A DNA stretch of 64,000 nucleotides from Pseudomonadota bacterium. Lineage in GTDB: Bacteria; Pseudomonadota; Gammaproteobacteria; Burkholderiales; Burkholderiaceae_C. The stretch covers positions 1-64,000 of the forward strand of contig JAKARB010000003.1 of assembly GCA_021819435.1 (NCBI GenBank), in the 5' to 3' direction. Below are positions 12,722 to 22,876 of this stretch, in pieces. Below the pieces are notes generated by a model, which had not been told where the DNA came from, did no database searches, and saw nothing but the letters and a program-made list of their open reading frames with translations. The translations under genes were made by a program, and so were the position numbers. The first letter of the stretch is position 1; each line of letters starts with the position of its first letter.

Positions 12722-14581
12722 ATGGCGCTGCTGCAGATCGCGGAGCCCGGCCAGAGCGCCGCGCCGCACCAGCACCGGCTGGCCGCCGGCATCGACCTGG
12801 GCACCACGCATTCGCTGGTTGCCAGCGTGAGCAGTGCGATGCCTCGTGCCCTGCCCGATGAACAAGGGCGGGTGTTGCTGCCCTCGGTGGTCCACTACCG
12901 CGACCCGCAAGAGCCGCCCGTCGTCGGCTTCGATGCGGTGGCCCGGCAGGCCGAGGACCCGCTCAACACCATCGCCTCGGTCAAGCGCCTGATGGGACGC
13001 AGCCACGCCGATGTGATGCGCGCTGGCCGCCCGCCTTACGCCATCGTCGAGCAGCCCGGCATGGTCGGCGTGCAAACGGCGGCCGGCCTGCGCTCGCCCG
13101 TGGAGGTCTCGGCCGACATCCTGCGCAGCCTGCGCGCCCGCGCGGAAAGCTCGCTGGGCGGAGACCTCACCGGCGTGGTCATCACCGTACCGGCCTACTT
13201 CGATGACGCGCAGCGCCAGGCCACGAAAGATGCGGCCAAGCTCGCGGGGCTGCAGGTGCTGCGCCTGCTCAACGAGCCCACGGCCGCCGCCATCGCCTAT
13301 GGGCTCGACAAGGGCGCGCATGGCACCTTCGTGGTCTACGACCTGGGCGGCGGCACCTTCGACGTGTCGGTGCTGCGTTTGAGCCAAGGCGTCTTCGAGG
13401 TGTGCTCGACCGGAGGCGACTCGGCGCTCGGTGGCGATGACTTCGACCGCGTCGTCGCGCTCTGGTTGGCCGATCAGCAGGGCCTGGACTGGGCCGCGCT
13501 CGACGCCGTCACGCAGCAGCACCTGCTCATCAGCGCGCGTGCGGCCAAGGAGGCGCTCTCCAGCTTCGATGCCGTCGACGTGTGTGGCCAGACCTTGACG
13601 GGCGAGGCTTTCTCGGACTTGGTGAAACCGCTCGTGCAGCGCACGTTGAGCGCCACGAAGCGCGCGATGAAAGATGCCCAACTGGCCCTCGATGAAATAG
13701 ATGGCATCGTGCTGGTAGGCGGCTCGACTCGCATGCCCGTTGTGCGCCGCGCAGTGGCTGACCTGTTCGGCCGCGAGCCCCTGACCGACCTCAACCCGGA
13801 CGAGGTCGTGGCGCTTGGCGCGGCCATCCAGGCCAACGCCCTGGTGGGCAATGGCGTCGATGGCACCAGTGGCGAATGGCTGCTGCTCGATGTCTGCCCG
13901 CTGTCGCTCGGCCTGGAAACCATGGGTGGCCTGGTCGAGAAAATCATCCCGCGCAACACCACCTTGCCCGCCGCACGCGCCCAGGACTTCACCACCTTCA
14001 AGGACGGCCAGACCGCGATGACCCTGCACGTGCTGCAAGGCGAGCGCGAGTCGGTCAAGGACTGCCGCTCGCTGGCGCGCTTCGAATTGCGCGGCATCCC
14101 GCCCATGGTGGCCGGCGCTGCGCGCATCCGCGTGAGTTTCCAGATCGACGCCGATGGCCTGCTGTCCGTCACCGCGCGCGAGCAGAGCACCGGCGTGCAG
14201 ACCCAGGTGGAGGTCAAGCCCGCCTATGGCCTCGACGATGAACAGATCGCCCGCATGCTCGCCGACAGCGTGGGCCGCGCCAGCGAGGACATGGCGCTGC
14301 GCATGCTGCGCGAGGCGCAGATCGACGCCCGCCGCCTGCTCGACGCCACCGAAGCGGCGCTGAAGGAAGACGGCGATGCCCTGCTCTCGCCGCCCGAACG
14401 CCAGCACATCGTCGACGCCATGAACCACGTGGCCGACCAGCTCGAAACCAGCAGCAGCACCGATGCCATCAAGGGTGCCTGCCAGTTGCTCAACCACGCC
14501 ACCACCGCCTTCGCTGCGCGCCGCATGGACGCCTCCGTGCGGCAGGCCCTCTCGGGCCGCGCGCTCGACACCATCACCTGA
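12722..14581 (+). CDS. hscA: Hsp70-type chaperone HscA
   Basis: This 619-residue Hsp70 is specialised for Fe-S biogenesis and releases clusters from IscU using ATP. Motifs are [12 protein letters not shown] near residue 22, [14 protein letters not shown] near 202 and VGGSTRMP near 338. The substrate-binding and lid domains are complete. The usual J-domain partner gene hscB is not in this operon, so HscB must be encoded elsewhere or be dispensable. Confidence 0.93.
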   Translation: MALLQIAEPGQSAAPHQHRLAAGIDLGTTHSLVASVSSAMPRALPDEQGRVLLPSVVHYRDPQEPPVVGFDAVARQAEDPLNTIASVKRLMGRSHADVMRAGRPPYAIVEQPGMVGVQTAAGLRSPVEVSADILRSLRARAESSLGGDLTGVVITVPAYFDDAQRQATKDAAKLAGLQVLRLLNEPTAAAIAYGLDKGAHGTFVVYDLGGGTFDVSVLRLSQGVFEVCSTGGDSALGGDDFDRVVALWLADQQGLDWAALDAVTQQHLLISARAAKEALSSFDAVDVCGQTLTGEAFSDLVKPLVQRTLSATKRAMKDAQLALDEIDGIVLVGGSTRMPVVRRAVADLFGREPLTDLNPDEVVALGAAIQANALVGNGVDGTSGEWLLLDVCPLSLGLETMGGLVEKIIPRNTTLPAARAQDFTTFKDGQTAMTLHVLQGERESVKDCRSLARFELRGIPPMVAGAARIRVSFQIDADGLLSVTAREQSTGVQTQVEVKPAYGLDDEQIARMLADSVGRASEDMALRMLREAQIDARRLLDATEAALKEDGDALLSPPERQHIVDAMNHVADQLETSSSTDAIKGACQLLNHATTAFAARRMDASVRQALSGRALDTIT

Positions 14582-14597
14582 TCGACGGAGCCCGCCC

Positions 14598-14936
14598 ATG
14601 CCACAGCTCACCATCCTCCCCCACCAAGAGCTGTGCCCCCAGGGCCAAAGCTTCGAGGTCCGCCCGGGCCGCTCGCTGTGCGAGAGCCTGTTGCAGCATG
14701 GCATCGCCATCGAGCATGCCTGCGACATGGTCGCGGCCTGCGCGACCTGCCACGTGCTCATCCGCCAAGGCGGCGAGAGCCTGGCCGCGCCCGACGACGA
14801 GGAAGAAGACCAGCTCGACAAGGCCTGGGGCGTCGAGCCCTGCTCTCGGCTCGCCTGCGCCGTGCGCATGGGCCAGTCGGACCTCACCATCGAGCTGCCG
14901 CGCCACACGCGCAACCACGCCCGCGAGCGTGTCTGA
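14598..14936 (+). CDS. fdx: [2Fe-2S] ferredoxin, Isc type
   Basis: The 112-residue adrenodoxin-like ferredoxin supplies electrons for cluster assembly. The cluster ligands are in ACDMVAACATCHV and CSRLACAVRM (Cys-X5-Cys-X2-Cys plus a distal Cys). It is the last gene of the isc operon, 16 bases after hscA. A stretch of about 250 bases with the nifV promoter follows. Confidence 0.92.
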   Translation: MPQLTILPHQELCPQGQSFEVRPGRSLCESLLQHGIAIEHACDMVAACATCHVLIRQGGESLAAPDDEEEDQLDKAWGVEPCSRLACAVRMGQSDLTIELPRHTRNHARERV

Positions 14937-14997
14937 GCCCCATCCCCTCGGCCACTTCTCCCGCCATCCATCGCCACGTTCGGCCCTGCCCCCGTGC

Positions 14998-15013
14998 TGT
15001 GCCGAACCCGACG
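14998..15013 (+). promoter_or_regulatory. Degenerate NifA upstream site for nifV operon
   Basis: TGT-N10-ACG differs at one base from the NifA site TGT-N10-ACA. It is followed by two GACAA half-sites (15013-15027). It lies about 100 bases before the sigma-54 promoter, a normal distance for an enhancer. Confidence 0.4.
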
Positions 15014-15110
15014 ACAAACCCGACAAGGCCGACGCGCTGGACACCCGATGGACACGGCTCTTGCAACGTTTTGCGAGGCTTTCCCAGGGCTGAACGGCAC
15101 CTTGAAAGCG

Positions 15111-15125
15111 TGGCACAGCGATTGC
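15111..15125 (+). promoter_or_regulatory. Sigma-54 promoter of nifV-cysE-nifW-fixABCX
   Basis: TGGCAC-N5-TTGC is a perfect RpoN -24/-12 element 60 bases before the nifV ATG. It separates the nifV-fix operon from the isc operon. Confidence 0.92.
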
Positions 15126-15185
15126 AAAAAGAAGCCTCAAAGACCCCGTCAACCACGACGAACCCAGCGCCCGAAAGAGCCCGAC

Positions 15186-16322
15186 ATGGTCCTGCCCGTC
15201 ATCAACGACACCACCCTGCGCGACGGCGAACAGACCGCCGGCGTGGCCTTCACTCTCGACGAGAAGGTGGCCATCGCACAGGCCTTGTCGGCCGCTGGCG
15301 TGCCCGAGATGGAGGTGGGCATCCCCGTCATGGGCGAGGCCGAAGTCGAGGCCATCAACACCATCGCCTCGCTCGGCCTGGGTTGCCGGCTGATGGTGTG
15401 GGGCCGCATGCGCGACGAAGACATGCTGGCCGCGCTCGCCTGCGATGTCGATGTCATCCACCTGTCCATCCCCGTGTCGGACATCCACCTGCGCCACAAG
15501 CTCCAACGCGACCGCATCTGGGCGATGGAGCAGGTCGAGCGCTATGTCAGCACCTTGCACGCGGCCGGCCGCGAGGTGTCGGTGGGTGCCGAAGATGCCT
15601 CGCGGGCCGACCCCGTGTTCCTCGGCGAGCTGGCCCGCCTGGCGCAGCGCTGCGGGGCTTCGCGCATCCGCTTCGCCGACACGCTGGGCGTGCTCGACCC
15701 CTTTGCCACCTTCGACGCCATCAGCCTGCTGCGCCACGCGGTGGAGATCGACATCGAGGTCCACGCCCACAACGACCTGGGCCTGGCCACCGCCAACACG
15801 CTGGCCGCGTTGCGCGCTGGTGCCACGCACGCCAACACCACCGTCAACGGCCTGGGCGAGCGCGCCGGCAACGCCGCGATGGAAGAAGTGGTGATGGGGC
15901 TCAAGCACATCCACGGCATGCACTGCGGCATCCGCACCACCGAGCTCGTGCGCATCTCCAAGCTGGTGGAGCAGGCTTCGGGGCGGCCCGTGGCGGTCAA
16001 CAAGAGCATCGTGGGCGACGCCATCTTCACGCACGAATCGGGCATCCATGTCGATGGGCTGGCCAAGCACCCGACCACCTACGAAGGCTTCGACCCGGCC
16101 GAGCTGGGTCGCGCACGCCAGACCGTGCTGGGCAAGCACTCGGGCACCCGCGCCGTGAAGCTCGCCTACCAGGCCCTGGGCCTATCGCTCGACGAGCCCC
16201 AGGTGCCGCGTCTGCTGGAGCGCGTGCGCGGGCACGCGGTGCACACCAAGCGCGCGCCCACGCTGGCCGAGCTGCGGCAGTTCTACCTTGAGTCCTCGTC
16301 GCTGGAAGGGCAACCCTCATGA
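15186..16322 (+). CDS. nifV: Homocitrate synthase NifV
   Basis: This 378-residue DRE-TIM metallolyase condenses acetyl-CoA with 2-oxoglutarate to homocitrate, the organic ligand of FeMo-co. The catalytic motif [16 protein letters not shown] is at the N-terminus. The metal-binding [12 protein letters not shown] is near residue 200, and the [13 protein letters not shown] segment is intact. The start MVLPVIND is chosen over upstream in-frame codons that overlap the promoter. Its stop overlaps the cysE start (ATGA), indicating translational coupling. Confidence 0.96.
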   Translation: MVLPVINDTTLRDGEQTAGVAFTLDEKVAIAQALSAAGVPEMEVGIPVMGEAEVEAINTIASLGLGCRLMVWGRMRDEDMLAALACDVDVIHLSIPVSDIHLRHKLQRDRIWAMEQVERYVSTLHAAGREVSVGAEDASRADPVFLGELARLAQRCGASRIRFADTLGVLDPFATFDAISLLRHAVEIDIEVHAHNDLGLATANTLAALRAGATHANTTVNGLGERAGNAAMEEVVMGLKHIHGMHCGIRTTELVRISKLVEQASGRPVAVNKSIVGDAIFTHESGIHVDGLAKHPTTYEGFDPAELGRARQTVLGKHSGTRAVKLAYQALGLSLDEPQVPRLLERVRGHAVHTKRAPTLAELRQFYLESSSLEGQPS

Positions 16323-17119
16323 GCCGCACCGACCCCACTCACCTGGACACGGCCTTGGGCCACAGCCTGCGGGCCACGCTCGACGAAGCGCCCATGGCAG
16401 GGATCGAGGCCGCCAACGACCCAACCACACCACTGCCCCCTAGCTGGTGGAGCCTGGTCTGTGAAGACGTGGCCTGCGTGGCCCAGCGTGACCCGGCCGC
16501 GCGCTCGCGCTTCGAGGTCTGGACGCTCTACCCCGGCGTGCACGCCGTCGCCTTGCACCGACTCGCACACGCGCTGTGGATCGGGGGATGGCGCTACCTG
16601 CCGCGCTGGATGTCCTACGTCGCGCGTTGGTGGACGCACATCGATATCCACCCCGGCGCCCGCATCGGCCGGCGCTTCTTCATCGACCACGGCACCGGCG
16701 TCGTCATTGGCGAGACCGCCGAGATCGGCGACGACTGCACGCTCTACCACGGCGTCACCCTGGGCGGCACCAGTTGGCAGGCCGGCAAGCGCCACCCCAC
16801 GCTGGGCAATGGCGTGGTCGTGGGCGCGGGCGCCAAGGTGCTCGGCCCCATCGTCGTTGGACACGGTGTGCGCGTGGCGGCCAACTCGGTCGTCATCGAC
16901 CCGGTGCCCGAAGGGGCCACCGTGGTCGGCATCCCCGGGCGCGTGGTGGTGCGCGAGGCCTCGCGCCCACGCCGCACCGCCGAAGGCTTCATGCCCGTTG
17001 ACCTCAACCACCACCTCATCCCCGACCCGGTCGGGCGCGCCATGACCTGCATGCTCGCTCGCATCCAGGAACTGGAAGACCGCCTCGACCAGCATTCCGA
17101 CAAAGGAGCGCAGCCATGA
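16319..17119 (+). CDS. cysE: Serine O-acetyltransferase CysE (nif-linked)
   Basis: The 266-residue left-handed beta-helix enzyme makes O-acetylserine for cysteine synthesis. The hexapeptide repeats begin at [20 protein letters not shown], and the active-site region [11 protein letters not shown] and the [11 protein letters not shown] loop are present. A coupled position between nifV and nifW mirrors Azotobacter, where the nif cysE1 raises cysteine supply for NifS. A second, unrelated-class copy lies at 59.9 kb beside the encapsulin. Confidence 0.92.
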   Translation: MSRTDPTHLDTALGHSLRATLDEAPMAGIEAANDPTTPLPPSWWSLVCEDVACVAQRDPAARSRFEVWTLYPGVHAVALHRLAHALWIGGWRYLPRWMSYVARWWTHIDIHPGARIGRRFFIDHGTGVVIGETAEIGDDCTLYHGVTLGGTSWQAGKRHPTLGNGVVVGAGAKVLGPIVVGHGVRVAANSVVIDPVPEGATVVGIPGRVVVREASRPRRTAEGFMPVDLNHHLIPDPVGRAMTCMLARIQELEDRLDQHSDKGAQP

Positions 17120-17493
17120 TGGACGACCTCACCCAGCAGCTCAAGCAGCTCTCATCGGCCGAAGACTTCCTGAACTTCTTCGGCGTGCCCCACGAACCCA
17201 GCGTGGTGCACGTGAGCCGACTGCACATCCTCAAGCGCTTCTACCAGTACATCCGCCAGGCGCCCAACCTGCCCGGCGACAACGAGCAGGCGCTCTACAG
17301 CGTCTATCGCGATCTGCTGGTGCGCGCCTACTCGGACTTCGTGCGCTCCACGCCCGCGCAGGAAAAGGTCTTCAAGGTCTTTCAAGAGGCCAACGGCGAG
17401 CAGCACGTCTCGCTGCAAAGCCTGAAAGCCTCGCTGCCCGCACGCGCGGCGCCCCAGCCGGTCGCCGACTCCGCCTCCATCGCTCCGCTCTGA
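17116..17493 (+). CDS. nifW: Nitrogenase-stabilising protein NifW
   Basis: The 125-residue protein has the NifW core [20 protein letters not shown] and [15 protein letters not shown]. NifW associates with the MoFe protein during late maturation and limits oxygen damage. It starts with ATGA overlap on cysE and has a short Ala/Pro-rich tail after residue 110. Confidence 0.95.
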   Translation: MMDDLTQQLKQLSSAEDFLNFFGVPHEPSVVHVSRLHILKRFYQYIRQAPNLPGDNEQALYSVYRDLLVRAYSDFVRSTPAQEKVFKVFQEANGEQHVSLQSLKASLPARAAPQPVADSASIAPL

Positions 17494-17515
17494 AACACCC
17501 TTCGAGGAAGCCGCC

Positions 17516-18364
17516 ATGCACATCGTCGTCTGCATCAAGCAGGTGCCCGACTCGGCGCAGATCCGCGTCCACCCGGTCACCAACACCATCATGCGCCAGG
17601 GCGTGCCCGCCATCGTCAACCCCTACGACCTGTTCTCGCTCGAAGAAGCCCTGCGCCTGAAGGACAAGTTCGGCGGCCGCGTGACCGTGCTGTGCATGGG
17701 CCCGCCGCAAGCCGAAGAAGCCCTGCGCAAATGCGTGTCCTTCGGCGCCGACGACGCCGTGCTGGTCACCGACCGTGCCTTCGCTGGCGCTGACACGCTG
17801 GCCACCTCCTACGCCCTGGCCGCAGCCATCCGCAAGCTGGGCAGCGAGCAGCAGGTGGACATGGTGTTCGCGGGCAAGCAGACCATCGACGGCGACACGG
17901 CGCAAGTGGGCCCGGGCGTGGCCAAGCGGCTGGGCCTGCAATTGTTGACCTACGTGTCGCGCATCGTCGAGACCGACCTGGAGGGCGGCACCATCACCGT
18001 CGAACGCCGTGGCGAAGGTGGCGTGCAGGTGCTGCAAACCAAGCTGCCCTGCCTGATCACGATGCTGGAGAACACCAACGAGATGCGCTTCGCCTCGCTG
18101 CCCTCGATGATCCACGCCGCCGCCTACCCGGTGCGCAAGTGGAACAAGGACGACGCCGGCATCGAAGACATCACCAAGATCGGCTTGAAGGGTTCACCCA
18201 CCGTCGTCAGCCGCGTGTTCGGCCCGACGCCCCGATCGGAAAAGGCCGAGATGCTGAGCGTGGAAACCTCTTCGCTGCGCGACGTTTCGCTCAACCTGAT
18301 CCAGTCCATCTTCACGCGTCACACGACGCTGGAAGACGACCTGGTCGAAAAGCTCAGCGCCTGA
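17516..18364 (+). CDS. fixA: FixA, electron-transfer flavoprotein beta-like subunit
   Basis: This 282-residue ETF-beta homologue opens MHIVVCIKQVPDSAQIRVHP. FixA pairs with FixB, and the FixABCX complex bifurcates electrons from NADH to quinone and to a low-potential ferredoxin or flavodoxin for nitrogenase. The nucleotide-binding region VFAGKQTIDGDTAQVGP is intact. It follows nifW by 22 bases. Confidence 0.96.
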   Translation: MHIVVCIKQVPDSAQIRVHPVTNTIMRQGVPAIVNPYDLFSLEEALRLKDKFGGRVTVLCMGPPQAEEALRKCVSFGADDAVLVTDRAFAGADTLATSYALAAAIRKLGSEQQVDMVFAGKQTIDGDTAQVGPGVAKRLGLQLLTYVSRIVETDLEGGTITVERRGEGGVQVLQTKLPCLITMLENTNEMRFASLPSMIHAAAYPVRKWNKDDAGIEDITKIGLKGSPTVVSRVFGPTPRSEKAEMLSVETSSLRDVSLNLIQSIFTRHTTLEDDLVEKLSA

Positions 18365-18415
18365 TCAAGCCGCTTTCACACACACGCTGTCATCACCCCG
18401 AACGGGAGCCCTGCC

Positions 18416-19513
18416 ATGAGCGAAGCCAAACCCGCACTCAAACCCGCCGGCCGAGGCCGCAACCTCGAACTCTCCGATGAACTCAAGGCCTACAAGGGCG
18501 TGTGGGTCTTCATCGAGCACGAACGCGGCCACGCGCACAGCGTGTCGTGGGAGCTGCTGGGCGAAGGCCGCAAGCTCGCCGACCGCCTGGGCTCGCCCCT
18601 GTGCGGCGTGCTGCTCGGCAGCCCCGACGAAGACCTCGACCGCTTCGCGAAAGAGGCCTTCACCTTCGGCGCCGACCACGTCTACTTCATGCGCGACCCG
18701 GTGCTCAAGGGCTATCGCAACGAGCCCTTCACCAAGGGCCTGACCGACCTGGTCAACAAGTACAAGCCCGAAATCGTGCTGCTGGGCGCCACCTCGCAAG
18801 GCCGCGACCTGGCCGGCTCGGTGGCCACCACCCTGCTCACCGGCCTGACCGCCGACTGCACCGAGCTCGACATCGACCCCAACACCCGCGCCCTGGCCGC
18901 CACGCGCCCCACCTTCGGCGGCTCGCTGCTGTGCACGATCATGACCCTGGCCTACCGCCCGCAGATGGCCACCGTGCGCCCCCGCGTGATGGCCATGCCG
19001 CGTGCCGACGCCGAACGCACCGGCACCACTTCCGAAGACACGCTGGGCCTGATCGAAACCAACATCGTCACCAAGCTGCTCGACTTCATCCCCGATGCCA
19101 GCTCGAACAAGATCAACCTGCCCTACGCCGACGTGATCGTCAGCGGCGGCAAGGGCTTGAAGACCCCCGAGAACTTCAAGCTCGTCTTCGACCTGGCCCG
19201 CGTGCTGGGTGGCGAGGTGGGTGCCACGCGCCCCTGCGTGCAGGCCGGCTGGGTCGAGGCCGACCGCCAGGTGGGGCAAACAGGCAAGACGGTGCGCCCC
19301 AAGCTCTACATCGCCGCCGGCATCAGCGGCGCCATCCAGCACCGCGTGGGCATGGAGGCCAGCGACGTCATCGTCGCCATCAACACCGACCCGAACGCGC
19401 CCATTTTTGACTTCGCCCACCACGGCATCGTCGGCAACGCCATGCAGGTGCTGCCCGCACTGACGCAGGCCTTCCAGGCCCACCTCGACCAACGCATCCG
19501 CAAGGTCGCTTGA
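18416..19513 (+). CDS. fixB: FixB, electron-transfer flavoprotein alpha-like subunit
   Basis: The 365-residue ETF-alpha homologue has the C-terminal FAD-binding segment [16 protein letters not shown] followed by [17 protein letters not shown]. It forms the bifurcating flavin pair with FixA. A Lys/Pro-rich N-terminal stretch of about 20 residues precedes the fold. Confidence 0.96.
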   Translation: MSEAKPALKPAGRGRNLELSDELKAYKGVWVFIEHERGHAHSVSWELLGEGRKLADRLGSPLCGVLLGSPDEDLDRFAKEAFTFGADHVYFMRDPVLKGYRNEPFTKGLTDLVNKYKPEIVLLGATSQGRDLAGSVATTLLTGLTADCTELDIDPNTRALAATRPTFGGSLLCTIMTLAYRPQMATVRPRVMAMPRADAERTGTTSEDTLGLIETNIVTKLLDFIPDASSNKINLPYADVIVSGGKGLKTPENFKLVFDLARVLGGEVGATRPCVQAGWVEADRQVGQTGKTVRPKLYIAAGISGAIQHRVGMEASDVIVAINTDPNAPIFDFAHHGIVGNAMQVLPALTQAFQAHLDQRIRKVA

Positions 19514-19547
19514 CCCAGCCCTCAACAGGAGCAAGAGGAGCAAGACC

Positions 19548-20858
19548 ATGAAAGCCAACCAGAAGTTCGATGCCATCGTCGTGGGCGCCGGCCCCTCGGG
19601 CAACGCCGCCGCCTACACCATGGCCAAAGCCGGCCTGAAGGTGCTGCAGATCGAGCGTGGCGAATACCCCGGCTCGAAGAACGTGCAAGGCGCCATCCTC
19701 TACGCCGACGCGCTCGAGCGCATCATCCCCGACTTCCGCGAAGACGCCCCGCTGGAGCGCCACATCATCGAGCAGCGCATGTGGGTGCTCGACGACGCCA
19801 GCTTCGTGGGCAGCCACTTCCGCAGCGAGGACTACAACAAGCCGCCCTACAACCGCTACACCATCATCCGCGCGCAGTTCGACAAGTGGTTCAGCTCGAA
19901 GGTGCGCGAGGCCGGCGCCCTGCTGATCTGCGAGACCACGGTGCAGAACCTCATCATGGATGGCGACAAGGTGGTGGGCGTGCGCTGCGACCGCGAAGCC
20001 GGTGACGTGTTCGCCGACGTGGTGGTGCTCGCCGACGGCGTCAACAGCACGCTGGCGCGCAAGGCCGGCTTTCACCCCGAGATCAAGTCCAGCAACGTCG
20101 CGCTGGCGGTCAAGGAAATCCTCTTCATGCCCGAAGAGCTGATCCAGCAGCGCTTCAACATCAAGGAAGAAGAAGGCGTCGTCATCGAGATGATCGGCAA
20201 GATCACCGACGGCATGATGGGCACGGGCTTCCTCTACACCAACAAGGATTCGCTGACCATCGGCATCGGCTGCATGCTCTCGGACTTCAAGAAAAACGAG
20301 AACAAGACCTCGCCATACCAGTTGCTGGAGAACCTCAAGCGCCACCCCAGCATCGCCCCGCTGATCGAGGGTGGCGAGATGAAGGAGTACTGCGCCCACC
20401 TGATCCCCGAGGGCGGCTTCTTCGCCGTGCCCAAGGTGCATGGCAACGGCTGGATGATCGTCGGCGACTCGGGTGGCTTCGTCAACGCCGTGCACCGCGA
20501 GGGCTCCAACCTGGCCATGACCACGGGCCGCCTGGCTGCGGAAACCGTGATCAACGCCAAGGCGGCCGGCAAGCCGCTCAACGAGGCCACGCTCAAGGCC
20601 TACCAGAAGGCACTGGACGAATCCTTCGTGATGAAGGACCTCAAGAAGTACCGCGACATGCCCAAGGTTTTCCACGAGAACCCGCAGTTCTTCACCACCT
20701 ACCCCGAGCTGCTCAACAAGGCGGCGCGCACCATGGTCACGGTCGACAACGTCGACAAGAAGACCAAGGAGCGCGAGGTCTTCTCCAGCTTCCGCGCGGC
20801 GCGCAGCTTCACCGGCCTGGTGGGCGACGCCTTCAAGCTCTGGCGCGCCTTCCGCTGA
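19548..20858 (+). CDS. fixC: FixC, ETF:quinone oxidoreductase-like flavoprotein
   Basis: The 436-residue FAD protein has the dinucleotide motif AIVVGAGPSGNAAAYTMAKA at residues 10-29. GDSGGFVNAVHREGSNLAM near 305 is typical of the ETF-QO family. In FixABCX it takes the high-potential branch electrons to quinone. It is tightly followed by fixX, its [4Fe-4S] partner. Confidence 0.96.
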   Translation: MKANQKFDAIVVGAGPSGNAAAYTMAKAGLKVLQIERGEYPGSKNVQGAILYADALERIIPDFREDAPLERHIIEQRMWVLDDASFVGSHFRSEDYNKPPYNRYTIIRAQFDKWFSSKVREAGALLICETTVQNLIMDGDKVVGVRCDREAGDVFADVVVLADGVNSTLARKAGFHPEIKSSNVALAVKEILFMPEELIQQRFNIKEEEGVVIEMIGKITDGMMGTGFLYTNKDSLTIGIGCMLSDFKKNENKTSPYQLLENLKRHPSIAPLIEGGEMKEYCAHLIPEGGFFAVPKVHGNGWMIVGDSGGFVNAVHREGSNLAMTTGRLAAETVINAKAAGKPLNEATLKAYQKALDESFVMKDLKKYRDMPKVFHENPQFFTTYPELLNKAARTMVTVDNVDKKTKEREVFSSFRAARSFTGLVGDAFKLWRAFR

Positions 20859-20892
20859 GCGCCCCCTTTCACACCACGACAGGAGCGATGAC

Positions 20893-21192
20893 ATGACCCC
20901 GATCGCCGTCAACGTGGAAGACAAGCTCTTCCAGAACCGCTACAAGGTCGACGCCGGCCGTCCCCACATCAAGATCAAGGACGCCGAGGTCTGCCGCAGC
21001 GACTGCCAGGACCGCAGTTGCACCTTCGTCTGCCCGGCCAGTTGCTACAAGGCCGAAGGCAATGGCGCCGTCACCCTCATCACCGACGGCTGCCTGGAAT
21101 GCGGCAGCTGCCGGATCATCTGTTCCGAGCACGCCAACGTCGAGTGGGAGTACCCACGCGGCGGCCACGGCATCCTCTTCAAGTTCGGCTGA
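20893..21192 (+). CDS. fixX: FixX, ferredoxin-like subunit
   Basis: The 99-residue protein carries the FixX cysteines in CRSDCQDRSCTFVCPASCYK and CLECGSCRIIC. It corresponds to the Fe-S domain of ETF:quinone oxidoreductase and completes the FixABCX complex. Confidence 0.95.
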   Translation: MTPIAVNVEDKLFQNRYKVDAGRPHIKIKDAEVCRSDCQDRSCTFVCPASCYKAEGNGAVTLITDGCLECGSCRIICSEHANVEWEYPRGGHGILFKFG

Positions 21193-21213
21193 ACGCCGCT
21201 GGAGCCCCACCCC

Positions 21214-21537
21214 ATGTCACGCCCTGAACGCAGCGTCTTCGTCTGCTCGCAACAGCGCCCGCCGGGCCACCCTCGCGGCTGCTGCGCCGCGCAAGGCAGC
21301 CAGGCGGTGCTGCAGGCCTTCTGGCAACAGGTGCAAGCCCGCCAGGCATACGACCAAGTGGGCGTGACCTACTCGGGTTGCCTCGGGCCTTGCGATGGCG
21401 GCGTCAACGTCGTCGTCTTCCCCGACAGCGTGCTCTACAGCCGCGTCAAGCCCGAAGACGTGCCGGAGATCTTCGAGCGTCACCTGCTGGGCGGCGAGGT
21501 CGTGACCCGGCTGGCCGCATCGGCTGGCGCTTGGTGA
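21214..21537 (+). CDS. Thioredoxin-like [2Fe-2S] ferredoxin (Shethna I type)
   Basis: This 107-residue protein has the (2Fe-2S) ferredoxin pattern of a first cysteine in VFVCSQQRP, then GCCAAQGS, and SGCLGPCDGG near residue 55. These proteins, including Azotobacter FeSI, are dimeric and are often found in nif loci. Its position right after fixX suggests an electron acceptor or regulator for the Fix complex; this is inference. Confidence 0.8.
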   Translation: MSRPERSVFVCSQQRPPGHPRGCCAAQGSQAVLQAFWQQVQARQAYDQVGVTYSGCLGPCDGGVNVVVFPDSVLYSRVKPEDVPEIFERHLLGGEVVTRLAASAGAW

Positions 21538-21562
21538 ACAGAACGCAGAACGGGCGGTCGGC

Positions 21563-22045
21563 GTGAACCTCTTCACCGGTGAGTCGTCGGACGAATTCTT
21601 CGGCGGCGAGGTGCCACCGCAGGTGCGCCACCTCGTCGACGAGGCTCGCCAGGAGCCCAACCCGCAACGCGCGCTCGCCCTGCTGTGGACGGCCCAGGTA
21701 TGCGCGCCTGACTGCCCCTCGCTGTACTACCTGCTCTACAAGTTCCACGCGCGCCATGGCGACACGGCGCAGGCCGAGTTCGCCGCCCTCAAGGGCCTGG
21801 ACGTGGCCGCCAAGCAGGCCGGCCTGCCCGCGATTTGGCAGGAGGTCGACGCGGGCATGGCGAACTTTCAATCGCCCGGACCAGCCCGCTTCTGGTTGTT
21901 CACCTTGAAAGCGCTGGCCTTCATTCGCCTGCGTCGGCGCGACCCTTTCGGCGCGCGAGCCTACCTGCGCAAGGTGCAAGAACTCGACCCCACCGGCGGC
22001 ACCGGCGCCAGCGTGATCGACGCCCTGCTCAAAGGCGCGGCCTGA
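21563..22045 (+). CDS. Nif-associated TPR-like helical protein
   Basis: This 160-residue protein probably starts at GTG. It is alpha-helical with repeat-like segments (NPQRALALLWTAQVCAPDCP; ARFWLFTLKALAFIRLRRRD) and ends in a LRKVQELDP repeat. The function is unknown. A paralogue with the same tail (RFYLFSLKGHAYLCLRLGDL... LRRLDP) lies at 49.2-49.8 kb in the nifB operon. The 3' end overlaps the convergent membrane gene by 17 bases. Confidence 0.7.
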   Translation: MNLFTGESSDEFFGGEVPPQVRHLVDEARQEPNPQRALALLWTAQVCAPDCPSLYYLLYKFHARHGDTAQAEFAALKGLDVAAKQAGLPAIWQEVDAGMANFQSPGPARFWLFTLKALAFIRLRRRDPFGARAYLRKVQELDPTGGTGASVIDALLKGAA

Positions 22046-22754
22046 GCGCGAAGCCGCCCCGCACCGGCCAGTGGCGCAGCAGCATCGCGCCCAGCAGCAA
22101 GGCCAGCGGCAGCGCGTAAAGGGGCATGGCGCCCACCCTCTTGAGGCACGCCAGCACGAACACCAGCCAGACCACGTGGGCGCAGACACGGTGCATGGCC
22201 CGCCAGCGCACATGGCCCAGCCAGCGCACTGCGGCATCGAACGAAGTCAACGCCATCAGCGCGATGGCCGCGTAACCCGCACCGCCGATCCAGCGGCTGG
22301 GTGGTGGCGAGAGCTGGGCCCACAGCTCGGGCGTGGCCCAGGCTGCCACGCAAGCGATGCCCATCGCGTGGCAAGCGTGCGAAGTGGCGAACAGCAGCCC
22401 CACTTGACGCCGGTGGCGCATCAGCCAGGCGCTCCACCCGCCGGGCCATCGCCGCCAACAGGCCGATGCCGTGAACGCCAGCAGGAACAGCAGCAGCGAC
22501 ACCCGCGCCGTCACGCGGACGAGCCGCCGGGCGCCTTCGGCATCGGGCTGGCCGAGCAGCATCGCGCCTGTCAGCGCGAGCAGGCAGGCGGCGCCGACGG
22601 CCCACACGCGCCAGGGCGATGGCTGGCCGGCTGGTGGAGAAGATGACGGGGGGGAAGCTGGCCCGGATGCGGATGCCGATGCCGAAGGCACCGCTGAATG
22701 CGCGGCGGAATGCAGAGCTGAGGGCAAGGCCGAAGGAGGGGCGACGGGTGGCAT
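22029..22754 (-). CDS. Ferric-reductase-like (YedZ/MsrQ-type) heme membrane protein
   Basis: The 241-residue protein has about six membrane segments (WAVGAACLLALTGAMLL; ARVSLLLFLLAFTASA; GGAGYAAIALMALTSF; VVWLVFVLACL). Histidines in LMRHRRQ, SHACHAMGI and HRVCAHVVW match the diheme pattern of ferric-reductase-like domains. The first ~45 residues are Ala/Ser/Pro low complexity, so the true start may be later. It is divergent from a TetR regulator and not obviously part of nif. Confidence 0.65.
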   Translation of the reverse strand: MPPVAPPSALPSALHSAAHSAVPSASASASGPASPPSSSPPAGQPSPWRVWAVGAACLLALTGAMLLGQPDAEGARRLVRVTARVSLLLFLLAFTASACWRRWPGGWSAWLMRHRRQVGLLFATSHACHAMGIACVAAWATPELWAQLSPPPSRWIGGAGYAAIALMALTSFDAAVRWLGHVRWRAMHRVCAHVVWLVFVLACLKRVGAMPLYALPLALLLGAMLLRHWPVRGGFALRPRL

Positions 22755-22876
22755 GGTGCTTCAGGTGGGCAGTGAAGAAGGCCCCATGCTGCTGGCCCAG
22801 GTCGCCAGCGAGAAGCGAGAATACGCAGTGCTTACATTGACGGGCCACCCGGCCACGCACCGAGGCCCCCTCCATC

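Noticed and set aside
12305..15127. A 940-codon minus-strand frame opposite hscA
   Set aside because: Shadow of hscA, iscA and fdx on the other strand, and it also runs over the nifV promoter region.
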